Shown here one piece after another: positions 36,045-45,500 of a DNA stretch of 64,000 nt. Made by a program: the position numbers and the translations under genes. This DNA is from Rhodovulum sp. P5 (GTDB lineage: Bacteria; Pseudomonadota; Alphaproteobacteria; Rhodobacterales; Rhodobacteraceae): positions 3,147,501-3,211,500 of the forward strand of contig NZ_CP015039.1 of the NCBI RefSeq assembly GCF_002079305.1. The letters run 5' to 3'. Within the stretch, counting starts at the first letter, position 1. The number at the start of each line of letters is the position of its first letter. The notes under the pieces were generated by a model, which had not been told where the DNA came from, ran no database searches, and was given only the letters and a program-made list of their open reading frames with translations.

Positions 36045-37295
36045 TCAGTGCAGGTTGGGCTGCGCGCCGGCGCCGCGCTCGTCGATCACGTAGCCGCGCG
36101 CGAACCGGTCAAGGCGGAAGGCTGCGGCGGTCCCGTGCGGGCAGTCGGTGGCCAGAAGATGGGCAAAGGCGTAGCCCGACGCCGGCGTTGCCTTGAACCC
36201 GCCGTAGCACCAGCCGCCGTTGAAATAGAGTCCGTCCACCGGCGTGCGGTCGATGATGGGCGATCCGTCCATCGACATGTCCATGATGCCGCCCCATGAG
36301 CGCAGCAGCCGCGCCCGCCCGATCATCGGCATCAGCGCCATTCCGCCCTCGGCCACGTCCTCGACCACGGGCAGGTTGCCGCGCTGCGCATAGGAATTGT
36401 AGCCGTCGATGTCGCCGCCGAAGACCAGCCCGCCCTTGTCCGATTGGCTTATATAGAAATGCCCGGCGCCGAAGGTGATGACATGGTCGATCACCGGTTT
36501 CAGCCCTTCGGTGACAAAGGCCTGCAGTACATGGCTTTCGATGGGCAGGCGCATGCCTGCCAGGCCCATGACACGTCCGGAACTCCCCGCGACGGCCACG
36601 CCGACCTTGCCCGCACCGATGAAGCCGCGTGTCGTCTCCACGCCCTTGACGGTGCCGTTCTCGATGCGAAAGCCCGTCACCTCGCAATTCTGGATCAGGT
36701 CGACGCCGCGCCGGTCGGCCCCGCGGGCATAGCCCCACGCCACCCCGTCATGGCGGGCCGTGCCGGCACGCGGCTGCATCAGCGCGCCCTTGATGGGAAA
36801 ACGGGCGTTGTCGAAGTTGAGATACGGAACCATCCCACGCAGGGCGTCGCGATCCAGCAGGCGCGCATCCGCCCCCGACAGCAGCATCGCATTGCCGCGC
36901 CGCCGATAGGCATCGCGCTGACCGTCGCTGTGGATGAGGTTGAAGATGCCCCGCTGGCTGACCATCGCGTTGAAGTTCAGTTCCTGCTCCAGCCCCTCCC
37001 ACAGCTTCATCGAGAATTCGTAGAAGGGCTGGTTGCCGGGCAGCAGGTAGTTGGAGCGGATGATGGTCGTGTTACGCCCGATATTGCCCGAACCCAGCCA
37101 GCCCTTTTCCAGAACCGCCACCCGCGTCTGCCGGAAGACGCTGGCAAGGTAATAGGCAGTGGCCAGACCGTGCCCGCCGCCGCCCACAACGACGATGTCA
37201 TAGTTGGGTTTCGGCGCCGCGTCGCGCCAGAGCGGCGCCCATCCGCGGTGCCCTCTCAGGGCTTCCCTGACAACCCGAAGGCCGGAAAACTGCAT
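36045..37295 (-). CDS. mgdA: N-methylglutamate dehydrogenase subunit A (SoxB-like)
   Basis: This 416-residue beta-like subunit carries the amine-oxidising flavin site. It has an FAD-binding Rossmann motif DIVVVGGGGHGLATAYYLA (33-51), the GSGNIGRNTTIIRSNYL block, and TARHDGVAWGYARGA (179-193). In that block His182 matches the histidine that holds FMN covalently in sarcosine oxidase. The C-terminal WGGIMDMSMDGSPIIDRTPV and WCYGGFKATPASGYAFAHLL are characteristic. It oxidises the N-methyl group of N-methylglutamate. It lies 13 bp after gmaS and 9 bp before mgdB. Confidence 0.92.
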   Translation of the reverse strand: MQFSGLRVVREALRGHRGWAPLWRDAAPKPNYDIVVVGGGGHGLATAYYLASVFRQTRVAVLEKGWLGSGNIGRNTTIIRSNYLLPGNQPFYEFSMKLWEGLEQELNFNAMVSQRGIFNLIHSDGQRDAYRRRGNAMLLSGADARLLDRDALRGMVPYLNFDNARFPIKGALMQPRAGTARHDGVAWGYARGADRRGVDLIQNCEVTGFRIENGTVKGVETTRGFIGAGKVGVAVAGSSGRVMGLAGMRLPIESHVLQAFVTEGLKPVIDHVITFGAGHFYISQSDKGGLVFGGDIDGYNSYAQRGNLPVVEDVAEGGMALMPMIGRARLLRSWGGIMDMSMDGSPIIDRTPVDGLYFNGGWCYGGFKATPASGYAFAHLLATDCPHGTAAAFRLDRFARGYVIDERGAGAQPNLH

Positions 37296-37308
37296 GGGCC
37301 GCCTCTGG

Positions 37309-38625
37309 TCAGATGTCGAGCGTGTGGTCTTTTTCCCACCGCGAAAAATGCGACACGAAGGAATTCCACTCCTGGTGTTTCATCTTCACGTAGGAGGCTG
37401 CGAAATCCTCGCCCAGCATCGCCTTGAGGTCCCCGTCCGCGTCGAAGGCACGTACCGCGTCAAGCATGTTCAGCGGCAGCTTGGGTGCGTCGGTCACCGT
37501 GTGACCCTCGGCATACATGTCGATATCGTAGCGTGGCCCCGGATCGGCCTTGGAGCGGAGACCGGAGAGACCCGCCGCGATGATCACCGCCTGAAGCAGA
37601 TACGGGTTCGCCGCCCCGTCGGCGAGGCGCAACTCGAACCGGCCCGGCCCCGGCACCCGCACCATATGGGTACGGTTGTTGCCGGTCCACGTGACCGTGT
37701 TCGGTGCCCATGTCGCCCCCGACAGAGTGCGGGGCGCGTTGATGCGCTTGTAGCTGTTGACCGTGGGGTTGGTGATCGCGGCCAGTGCCTCGGCATGTTT
37801 CATGATCCCGCCGAGAAAATGCGCGCCTTCGGCCGAAAGCCCGACCTCGCCGGCCTGGCCGCTGCCGCTCCCGGCGAAGACGTTGGTCTTGCCGTCGAGA
37901 TCCCAGACCGAGATATGCGCGTGACAGCCGTTGCCGGTCAGCCCCTCGACCGGTTTCGGCATGAAGGTGGCGCGGAACCCGTGCTTTTCGGCGACCGATT
38001 TCACCATGAACTTGAAAAAGCTGTGCCGGTCGGCGGTCACCAGCGCGTCGTCGAATTCCCAGTTCATCTCGAACTGGCCGTTGGCGTCTTCGTGGTCGGT
38101 CTGGTACGGCCCCCAGCCGAGCCCGAGCATGTAATCGCAGATCTCGGCCACCACGTCATAGCGGCGCATCACGGCCTGCTGGTCGTAGCACGGCTTTTCG
38201 GCGGTATCGTGCGGGTCAGAGATGGTTTCGCCATCGGGTGTCAGGAGAAAGAACTCCGCCTCGACCCCGGTCTTGACGCGCAGCCCGGCATCGGTCGCTT
38301 CCGTGATGAGCTTCTTCAGCACGTTGCGCGGCGCTTGCGTGACCAGGTCCCCTTCCATCACGCAGTCGGCGGCGACCCAGGCGACCTCTGGCTTCCAAGG
38401 AAGCTGAACGACGGAGTCCGGGTCCGGCACGGCCAGCATGTCGGGATGGGCGGGCGTCATGTCGAGCCAAGTTGCGAAACCTGCAAAGCCCGCGCCCTCT
38501 GCCTCCATATCCGCGATCGCGGCGGCGGGGACGAGTTTCGCCCGCTGTCCACCGAAGAGATCGGTGAAGGAGATCATGAAGTATTTCACGCCGTTCTTCT
38601 CGGCAAATTCCGCAAGCTTGCTCAT
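37309..38625 (-). CDS. gmaS: Gamma-glutamylmethylamide synthetase (type III glutamine synthetase family)
   Basis: This 438-residue enzyme of the glutamine synthetase superfamily would join methylamine to glutamate with ATP to give gamma-glutamylmethylamide. Family features include an N-terminal beta-grasp (KYFMISFTDLFGGQRAKLVP), catalytic metal-binding Glu in GVEAEFFLL and ANGQFEMNWEF, and the ammonia/amine-site stretch MPKPVEGLTGNGCHAHISVW. The C-terminal APNTVTWTGNNRTHMVRVPG and GRFELRLADGAANPYL also fit. The specific function is taken from context: it sits between mgsABC and mgdABCD, the standard gene order of the N-methylglutamate pathway. Alternative: a GlnT-type glutamine synthetase. 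Confidence 0.92.
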   Translation of the reverse strand: MSKLAEFAEKNGVKYFMISFTDLFGGQRAKLVPAAAIADMEAEGAGFAGFATWLDMTPAHPDMLAVPDPDSVVQLPWKPEVAWVAADCVMEGDLVTQAPRNVLKKLITEATDAGLRVKTGVEAEFFLLTPDGETISDPHDTAEKPCYDQQAVMRRYDVVAEICDYMLGLGWGPYQTDHEDANGQFEMNWEFDDALVTADRHSFFKFMVKSVAEKHGFRATFMPKPVEGLTGNGCHAHISVWDLDGKTNVFAGSGSGQAGEVGLSAEGAHFLGGIMKHAEALAAITNPTVNSYKRINAPRTLSGATWAPNTVTWTGNNRTHMVRVPGPGRFELRLADGAANPYLLQAVIIAAGLSGLRSKADPGPRYDIDMYAEGHTVTDAPKLPLNMLDAVRAFDADGDLKAMLGEDFAASYVKMKHQEWNSFVSHFSRWEKDHTLDI

Positions 38626-38697
38626 CGTCTCTCGTCCCTTCCTTCCAGTGTTCCCGAAAAGAGGGGCCGTTGGCCCCCCTTCATCTTTTCAGCCTCC

Positions 38698-40023
38698 TCA
38701 GAACCCCGGCTTGCCCGGATACCAGTCGGTCCCGGCCAACGGCACCTGCGCCATGGCGGCGGCCTCGATCGTCAGGGCGCACAGGTCCTCCGGTTCAAGG
38801 TTGTGAACATGGCTTTTCCCGCAGGCCCGGGCGAGGGTCTGGCATTCCAGCGTCAGCACGTTGAGGTAGTTGCGCAACCGCCGCCCCGCGGCCTCCGGGT
38901 GCAGGCGCGCCTCCAGTTCCGGGTCCTGCGTGGTGATGCCGGCGGGGTCGCGTCCCTCGTGCCAGTCGTCATAGGCGCCGGTGGTTGAGCCGAGCTTCTG
39001 ATACTCCGCCTCCCATTTCGGGTCGTTGTCGCCGAGTGCCACCAGTGCTGCCGAGCCGATGGAGACCGCGTCGGCCCCAAGCGCCAGCGCCTTGGCCACG
39101 TCCGCGCCGGTGCGGATGCCGCCCGACACGATCAGTTGCACCTCACGATGAACACCCAGATCCTGCAGCGCCCGGACGGCGGGACGGATACAGGCCAGCG
39201 TCGGCTGGCCCACATGTTCGATGAACACCTCCTGCGTCGCCGCCGTACCGCCCTGCATCCCGTCGAGCACGACGACATCGGCGCCGGCCTTCACCGCAAG
39301 TGCTGTGTCGTAATAGGGGCGCGCACCGCCGATCTTGATGTAGATCGGCTTTTCCCAGTTGGTGATTTCGCGCAGCTCAAGGATCTTGATCTCCAGATCG
39401 TCCGGCCCGGTCCAGTCCGGGTGACGACAGGCAGAACGCTGGTCGATCCCCTCGGGCAGGTCGCGCATGTCGGCGACGCGTTCGGTGATCTTCTGACCCA
39501 GCAGCATACCGCCCCCGCCGGGTTTGGCGCCCTGACCGACGACGATCTCGATGGCATCGGCGCGGCGCAAATCGTCGGGGTTCATCCCGTAGCGCGACGG
39601 CAGGTACTGGTAGACCAGCTTTTCGCTATGCCCGCGTTCCTCCTCGGTCATGCCGCCGTCGCCCGTGGTGGTCGAGGTGCCGGCCAGGGTCGCACCGCGC
39701 CCCAAGGCTTCCTTGGCGTGACCGGAGAGAGAGCCGAAGGACATCCCCGCGATGGTGATCGGGATCTTGATCTCGATGGGTTTCTTGGCAAAGCGCGTGC
39801 CCAGCGTGACGGCCGTTTCACACTTCTCTCGATAGCCTTCCAGTGGATAACGCGAAATCGAAGCGCCAAGGAACAGCAGGTCGTCGAAATGCGGCACGCG
39901 GCGTTTCGCGCCGCCCCCGCGGATGTCGTAGATGCCGCTGACCGCGGCACGGCGGATTTCCGAGTTGATCTCGTTGGAGAATGTCCAGCTCTGGCGCGGT
40001 ACGGTGTTCGGGGTCTCTTCCAT
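38698..40023 (-). CDS. mgsC: N-methylglutamate synthase subunit C (GltB FMN-domain-like)
   Basis: This 441-residue protein matches the FMN-binding central domain of glutamate synthase. The start at 40023 follows GAGGAG by a good distance, 10 bp after the mgsB stop. Key stretches: PITIAGMSFGSLSGHAKEAL, GDGGMTEEERGHSEKLVYQY, VVGQGAKPGGGGMLLGQKIT, and the TIM-barrel phosphate-binding IVSGGIRTGADVAKALALGA. It catalyses the reductive transfer of methylamine to 2-oxoglutarate together with subunits A and B. A 72-bp gap separates it from gmaS. Confidence 0.92.
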   Translation of the reverse strand: MEETPNTVPRQSWTFSNEINSEIRRAAVSGIYDIRGGGAKRRVPHFDDLLFLGASISRYPLEGYREKCETAVTLGTRFAKKPIEIKIPITIAGMSFGSLSGHAKEALGRGATLAGTSTTTGDGGMTEEERGHSEKLVYQYLPSRYGMNPDDLRRADAIEIVVGQGAKPGGGGMLLGQKITERVADMRDLPEGIDQRSACRHPDWTGPDDLEIKILELREITNWEKPIYIKIGGARPYYDTALAVKAGADVVVLDGMQGGTAATQEVFIEHVGQPTLACIRPAVRALQDLGVHREVQLIVSGGIRTGADVAKALALGADAVSIGSAALVALGDNDPKWEAEYQKLGSTTGAYDDWHEGRDPAGITTQDPELEARLHPEAAGRRLRNYLNVLTLECQTLARACGKSHVHNLEPEDLCALTIEAAAMAQVPLAGTDWYPGKPGF

Positions 40024-40033
40024 GTCGCGCTCC

Positions 40034-40720
40034 TCAATACTCGTCGGCGTGGTCGATGTTGAAATTGTAGAGCTTCCGGGCCGAGCCGTAGCGCTTGAAC
40101 TCTTCGGGCTTCGCATCCGCCCCGGCCCGGGTCAGCAAATCGCGCAGGAGGTCGATATGCTCCGGGCGCATCTCTTTCTCGATGCAGTCGGCGCCCAGCG
40201 ATTTCACCGTGCCCCGCACGAACAGAAGTGCTTCGTAAAGGGAATCCCCCAGCGCCTCGCCCGCGTCGCCCAGAACCACAAGGGTGCCCTTCTGCGCCAT
40301 GAAGGCGGACATGTGGCCGATATTGCCGTGCACCACGATGTCGATCCCCTTCATCGAAATGCCGCAGCGCGAGGACGCGTTGCCCTTGATATTCAGAAGC
40401 CCGCCATGACCGGTGGCCCCGGCATACTGGCTGGCGTCGCCCTCGATGGTGACGGTGCCCGACATCATGTTCTCGGCAACGCCCGGCCCGGCGGACCCTT
40501 CCACTGTGACCGTCGCTTCCTTGTTCATTCCCGCGCAGTAATAGCCGGTGGAGCCCTTGATGGTTACGTCCAGCGGTCCGTCCAGACCGACGGCCATCGC
40601 ATGGCTGCCGCGCGGATTGGTGATGACATAGGCTTCGTTGGCCTGACCCTTCGCGGCGGCCTGAAGTGTGGTGTTGGCTTCGCGCAGATCGATCTGGCTC
40701 ATATCCAGGGTAACGGGCAT
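40034..40720 (-). CDS. mgsB: N-methylglutamate synthase subunit B (GXGXG-domain-like)
   Basis: This 228-residue protein corresponds to the C-terminal beta-helix (GXGXG motif) domain of glutamate synthase. Repeating strands such as DVTIKGSTGYYCAGMNKEAT, VTIEGDASQYAGATGHGGLL and DIVVHGNIGHMSAFMAQKGT show the fold. The domain links the amidotransferase and FMN domains in the one-chain enzyme; here it is a separate subunit. It lies 3 bp after mgsA and 10 bp before mgsC. Confidence 0.92.
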   Translation of the reverse strand: MPVTLDMSQIDLREANTTLQAAAKGQANEAYVITNPRGSHAMAVGLDGPLDVTIKGSTGYYCAGMNKEATVTVEGSAGPGVAENMMSGTVTIEGDASQYAGATGHGGLLNIKGNASSRCGISMKGIDIVVHGNIGHMSAFMAQKGTLVVLGDAGEALGDSLYEALLFVRGTVKSLGADCIEKEMRPEHIDLLRDLLTRAGADAKPEEFKRYGSARKLYNFNIDHADEY

Positions 40721-40723
40721 GGC

Positions 40724-41611
40724 TCAGCGCTCCCAGAAATAGACGGTTGCGGGTTCCGGCTCCCACACCTTGGCATTCGCGATGCCGGGCAGGTCCGCGA
40801 AGGCGCGGTATTCCGAGGCGAACGCGACGTAATCGTCGGTCTCCGCCATGACGGCGGGTTTGCATGCGATGGGGTCGCGCACCACGCCAAAGCCGTTTTT
40901 CGTACCGGTGACGAAGGTGAAGAACCCGTCGAGGTCTTTCAGCGTGCCTTCCAGCGCCTCGCCAAGGCTCGCCCCCTCGGCAATGCGGGAGGAGATGTAG
41001 GCGGCGCCGACCTCGGTATCGTTCTCGGTCTTTGTATGGATGCCCTTGCGCGCCAGTTCACGGCGAACGTTGTTGTGGTTCGACAGCGATCCGTTGTGCA
41101 CAAGGCACTGGTCGTCGGCGGTCGAGAACGGGTGCGCGCCCAGCGTGGTCACCGCGGATTCGGTGGCCATGCGGGTGTGGCCGATGCCGTGGCTGCCGCC
41201 CATATCCCGGATGCCGAAGCGGTCGGCAACATCGCGGGGCAGGCCGACCTCCTTGAAGATCTCCATGCTGGCGCCGGCGCTCATGATCCTAAGGCCGCGT
41301 GCCTCAAGAAGGGCAATCGCCTCGGTCTCCTTCTCGGGCGGCAGGGTCAGCACGGCGTGGGTGCTGACCGCGCGCATCGAAACATCCGTGTCCAGAACCT
41401 CGGCCAATGCAGCATCAAGGCCGGGAAATGACGTCTCGGGCGTGTTGGACTGCACGGTGATTTTCAGGCTGCCGGTCTCTTCGCCATAGATCGCGATACC
41501 GGCACTGTCCGGTCCGCGATCGGTCATGGTGATGAGCATGTCTGTCAGCATGTCGCCCAGTTTCGGGCGCAGGTCATCCTGTTTCAGGAACAGGCCAACG
41601 ATGCCGCACAT
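40724..41611 (-). CDS. mgsA: N-methylglutamate synthase subunit A (class II glutamine amidotransferase)
   Basis: This 295-residue Ntn-hydrolase begins MCGIVGLF, so Cys2 becomes the N-terminal nucleophile that releases methylamine from gamma-glutamylmethylamide. The family motifs TDRGPDSAGIAIYGEE, GIGHTRMATESAV (about 150) and CLVHNGSLSNHNNVRREL are intact. It is the first structural gene of the eight-gene operon, with a strong AAGGAGG seven bases ahead of the ATG on the minus strand. Confidence 0.93.
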   Translation of the reverse strand: MCGIVGLFLKQDDLRPKLGDMLTDMLITMTDRGPDSAGIAIYGEETGSLKITVQSNTPETSFPGLDAALAEVLDTDVSMRAVSTHAVLTLPPEKETEAIALLEARGLRIMSAGASMEIFKEVGLPRDVADRFGIRDMGGSHGIGHTRMATESAVTTLGAHPFSTADDQCLVHNGSLSNHNNVRRELARKGIHTKTENDTEVGAAYISSRIAEGASLGEALEGTLKDLDGFFTFVTGTKNGFGVVRDPIACKPAVMAETDDYVAFASEYRAFADLPGIANAKVWEPEPATVYFWER

Positions 41612-41786
41612 GGGTCCTCCTTGGAATTCGGGGTGGGGCGTGTGCCTCTCCCGATCACCACTATGGAGAAATAAATATTCTTACGAGGAAAATTTTGCGC
41701 TGACGGCGGGAGTTTCTGGATACGTCGTGTGGACTGCTCAAGAAATGGGCATGCGAGATCGGGGCTGCGGTTCGCAGACCGACAGA
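41612..41786 (-). promoter_or_regulatory. Promoter region of the N-methylglutamate operon
   Basis: A 175-bp gap separates the regulator gene from mgsA, both reading leftward. An AT-rich core at about 41669-41699 (including aaataaatatt and aaaatttt) stands out in GC-rich surroundings and is the likely promoter and regulator site. The exact elements are not defined. Confidence 0.4.
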
Positions 41787-42428
41787 TCAGCGGCTTTGCG
41801 GATAGGTGATGATCGACAGATAGCGAATCGGAAGGGAGGCCAGTTCCTCCGGCCCATGGGGGGCATCGGAGTCGAACAGCAGCGTATCGCCGACCTCCAT
41901 CCGATAAAGCTGATCGCCGTGGCGATAGCCCATCTCGCCCTCCAGCATGTAGAGCATCTCGATCCCTTCATGCTGGAAGGTCGGAAACTGGTCGGTCTCG
42001 TTCTCCAGCGTGATCATGTAGGGCTCCACCACCACGCCCGACGCGTTGGAGCCGATATGGCCCAGCAGGTGATACTGGTGCCCCGCCCGGGTGCCTGCAC
42101 GGTCGATCTCCACGCCCTCGCCCGCTTTGACCAGCATGCATCCGCGCTCTTCCTCGTAGCCGGAAAACAACTGCACCAGCGGCACGCGCAGCGCATGGGC
42201 CAGACTTGAGATCGTGCCGAGCGACGGCGAGATCAGCCCGTTCTCGATCTTCGAGAGCATGCCGACCGACAGGCCGGTCTGCGCCGCAAGGTCGGCACCG
42301 GTCATGCGCTGCCGCTTGCGCAAGTCGCGCACCTGCCGGCCGATCGCGACCTCCAGGTTCTTTTCCCGGATTTCGCGAAGCGCGTGGGGATCTTGTTGAA
42401 GGACCTTGCCGTTGCGCTTCACACTCAT
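41787..42428 (-). CDS. XRE-family regulator with cupin domain
   Basis: This 213-residue transcription factor has a helix-turn-helix (about 28-82) with RKRQRMTGADLAAQTGLSVG and MLSKIENGLISPSLGTISSL. Its C-terminal cupin (about 135-210) contains MLYMLEGEMGYRHGDQLYRM and GDTLLFDSDAPHGPEE, which would bind a small effector. An ATG at 42428 with AGGGA upstream is preferred over an in-frame start 84 bp earlier. It lies directly upstream of mgsA, so it probably controls methylated-amine use in response to substrate or a pathway intermediate; this is inferred from position. Confidence 0.88.
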   Translation of the reverse strand: MSVKRNGKVLQQDPHALREIREKNLEVAIGRQVRDLRKRQRMTGADLAAQTGLSVGMLSKIENGLISPSLGTISSLAHALRVPLVQLFSGYEEERGCMLVKAGEGVEIDRAGTRAGHQYHLLGHIGSNASGVVVEPYMITLENETDQFPTFQHEGIEMLYMLEGEMGYRHGDQLYRMEVGDTLLFDSDAPHGPEELASLPIRYLSIITYPQSR

Positions 42429-42561
42429 GCTTCCCTGCTGCTGTCCGCGTGACGTTGGAAGATGCCTTTCTGCCGGTTTCGGGTCAACGGGCAAGGCCGG
42501 GCCTGCGCGCACGGCTGACTTCCCGCTCGAACGCCCCGTGTGCGCGCATGACGCCGATCGG

Positions 42562-45500
42562 TCAGGCGGAGCGGCGCGTGGCGTCGGTCACGTATTCAAG
42601 GAATTGCGCCTCGCTCAACGGTCGGGCGAAAAGGTATCCCTGCAAGACGCCGCAGCCGATGCCACGCAAGATCTGCGCCTGTGCTTCGGTCTCTACCCCC
42701 TCGGCCACTGTCCCGATGCCCATGGTTTCGGCAATCTCGACTATGGCCCGGACGAGATTGCGGGCGCGCAGGTCGTCCTCGACCGGCAGCACGATCCGCT
42801 TGTCGATCTTGAGCGCCGAGGGCGAGATCTCCATCAGGCTGATGATCGAGGCGTGGCCGGAGCCGAAATCGTCGATCTCGATATCCACGCCGACCTCGCG
42901 GATCTTTTCCAGATGGAAGCGGAAGGCGTCGCTTTCCTCCTCCACCAGGATGGATTCCAGCAACTCGAAGGTCACCTTGGTTCCGTCGGCCACCATGTCG
43001 CGGGCCAACGAAACGACATCGGGGTCATGCATGCGGCCCGACGAGACGTTGAAGCTGATCTTCGGCACAGAGAACCCCTGCCGCCGCCAGCGGGCCAGGA
43101 TGTCGCGCGATTTCTCCATCATGATGCGGTCGATCTCGGGCACCAGATGCAGGTGGTCGGCGACACGCAGGAAGGCATCGGGGGCAACCACCCCGTCGGT
43201 CGGATGGTTCCAGCGCAGGAGCGTTTCAATGCCGACCAGGCTGCCATCGGCGGCGGAAATCTGCGGTTGGAAGAACGGCACGAACTGGTCGTTGTCGAGT
43301 GCCTCGTGAATTTCCACGGCCATCCGGCGATCATGCAGGATCTGCCGGTGCAATTCTGGCGTGAACAACTCCAGCCGGTTCCGTCCGCCGGCCTTGGCCC
43401 GATAAAGCGCGGCATCGGCAAACAACTGGATATCGTCGCTCATCGTGGAGATATCTTCCGTCCAGGCGATGCCGAAGCTGGCCCCGAAGCGGCACTGGCG
43501 GCCCTCGTGGATCAACGGCTCGGCCAGTTTAATCCGAATGCGTTCGACAAGTTTGCCCGCGTCGGTTTCGGAATTTCCGGGGGTCAGCAGGATTGAAAAC
43601 TCGTCCCCGCCGATCCGGGCCCCGAAATCGCCGGCGCGCAGGCAGGACCGCAAGACATCCGCGACGCGGACAAGGACCTTGTCGCCGGCCTCGTGGCCCA
43701 GCGTGTCGTTGACATACTTGAAATGGTCAAGGTCGATCCGGATCAGGGCACAGCCTTTCGGCCCTCCATTTTCGGCACCGGAAATCCGGTCAGCGAGAAT
43801 GCGGTCGTAGAAGCGCCGGTTCGGCAGGCCGGTCAGTCCGTCATGCAGGGCCTGCCGTTCGTTCTCGGTCCGCATCTGCTCGGCCGTGGCGTAGGCGCGT
43901 TTGAGTTCGGCCTCGCGTTCCACGTCTTTCGTGACATCGTGCAGCGCCCCGGTCCAGACGACATTGCCATCGGGGTCGCTGCGCGGGATGGAGGCCGCCG
44001 CCATCCAGATTTCGCCGCGCTCCGGATGGCAAATGCGAAAACGCATGTTCCACGGGGCGACATTGCGCATGCTCTCTTCGGTGCTCTCGACCAGCTTCGG
44101 CCGGTCCTCGGGGTGGACGCGCGCGAAAATGCCGTCCTTCAACGCGTCGATCTCGGCGCGGCTGTAACCGACCAGATCCTCGAACCGCTTGCTCGTATAG
44201 GGGAAGTCAAGCGCGCCATCGGCGTTGGCCCCGAATTCGTATAGGCCGACGGGCGCGATGTTGGCCATCGATGTCAGACGATCATGGGCGCGGTGCAACT
44301 CTTCCTCGCGCGCGACATCTTCCGTCACGTCCAGAAGCGCCCCGGTCCAGACGATATCGCCGTTGTCCTCGCTCCGGGGCACGGCCGTGCCGCTCAGCCA
44401 CAGGGTGCCGCGTTCGGGATGGCTCATCCTGAAGCGGATGTTCCACAAACCCAGCGTCCGGGCGCTTTCCTCGGTCTTGGCCATGACCTCGGGCAGATCC
44501 TCTGGCAGTACCGCGTCAAAGACGCTTTGCGGATCGCTTTCGATACGGGCAGCGTCGATGCCGACAAGGTCGACGAAACGTCCGCTGCAATAGGGGAAGT
44601 CGAAACGCCCGTCATGCGCGCGGCGGAATTCGTAAAGCCCGGCGGGCGCAACATCGGCCACAAGCGTCAGCCGGTCATGCGCCCGCTTCAGCGCCTCGGC
44701 CGTTTCGGCGACACGCTGTTCCGCAACCATCTGGTCGGTGATGTCCAGAATGCTGCTGTAGAACACGATTGCGCCGTCGGGCTGCGCGCACGGGGTCACC
44801 GACGACATCACCCAGCGTTCACCTTCCGTGGGATGGTTCATCCGGTGTTTGAAGGTGACCGGGCTCAGGGTGCGGCCGGCCCGCTCCAGCGTTTCGTGAA
44901 TGCGCGGCAGATCGTCAGGATGCACATACCGTTCGAAGGCAGAGCCGTCGGCCGCGATGTCCTCGGCGGGGACGCCGCTGATTTCGGGCAGTCTGGCGCT
45001 GAAATACGGGCAGTCGATCTTGCCGTCGGCCGAAACGCGGTATTCGAACAGGGCGGTCGCCGAGTTGTCGGTCAGCGTGTTCAGCCGCGTATGGGCAAGG
45101 CGCAGCTCCTCTGCCGCCTCCGCCATGCGCCGTTCGGCGGCCTTCTGGTCGGTGACGTCGTAGTTCACCCCTAACGCGCGCAGGGGTTTGCCCATGTCGT
45201 CGACAAAGACCCGCGCCCGGGCCCTCATGACCCGTGTATCGCCGGCCGGGATGACGATGCGGAACTCGGTGTCATAATCCTCGCCAGAGGCGACGGCGGC
45301 TTTGAACTGGTCCTCGGAGCGCTTCACGTCGTCCGGATGGATGCGATTTCGCCAGCCTTCATAGTCCCCCTCGAACGATCCGACAGGCACGCCGTAAAGG
45401 CTGTGCATCGTTTCGTCCCAGACGTTCCGCCCGCTGACGAAGTCGAGATCCCAGATACCGATCTTGGCGGCCCCGGTGGCAAGGCGCAGGCGCTCTTCCA

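Noticed and set aside
32271-37295. Classical sarcosine oxidase operon soxBDAG
   Set aside because: The four genes lie in one operon with gmaS and mgsABC, the set of the N-methylglutamate pathway; serine hydroxymethyltransferase and formyltetrahydrofolate deformylase genes typical of sox operons are absent here.
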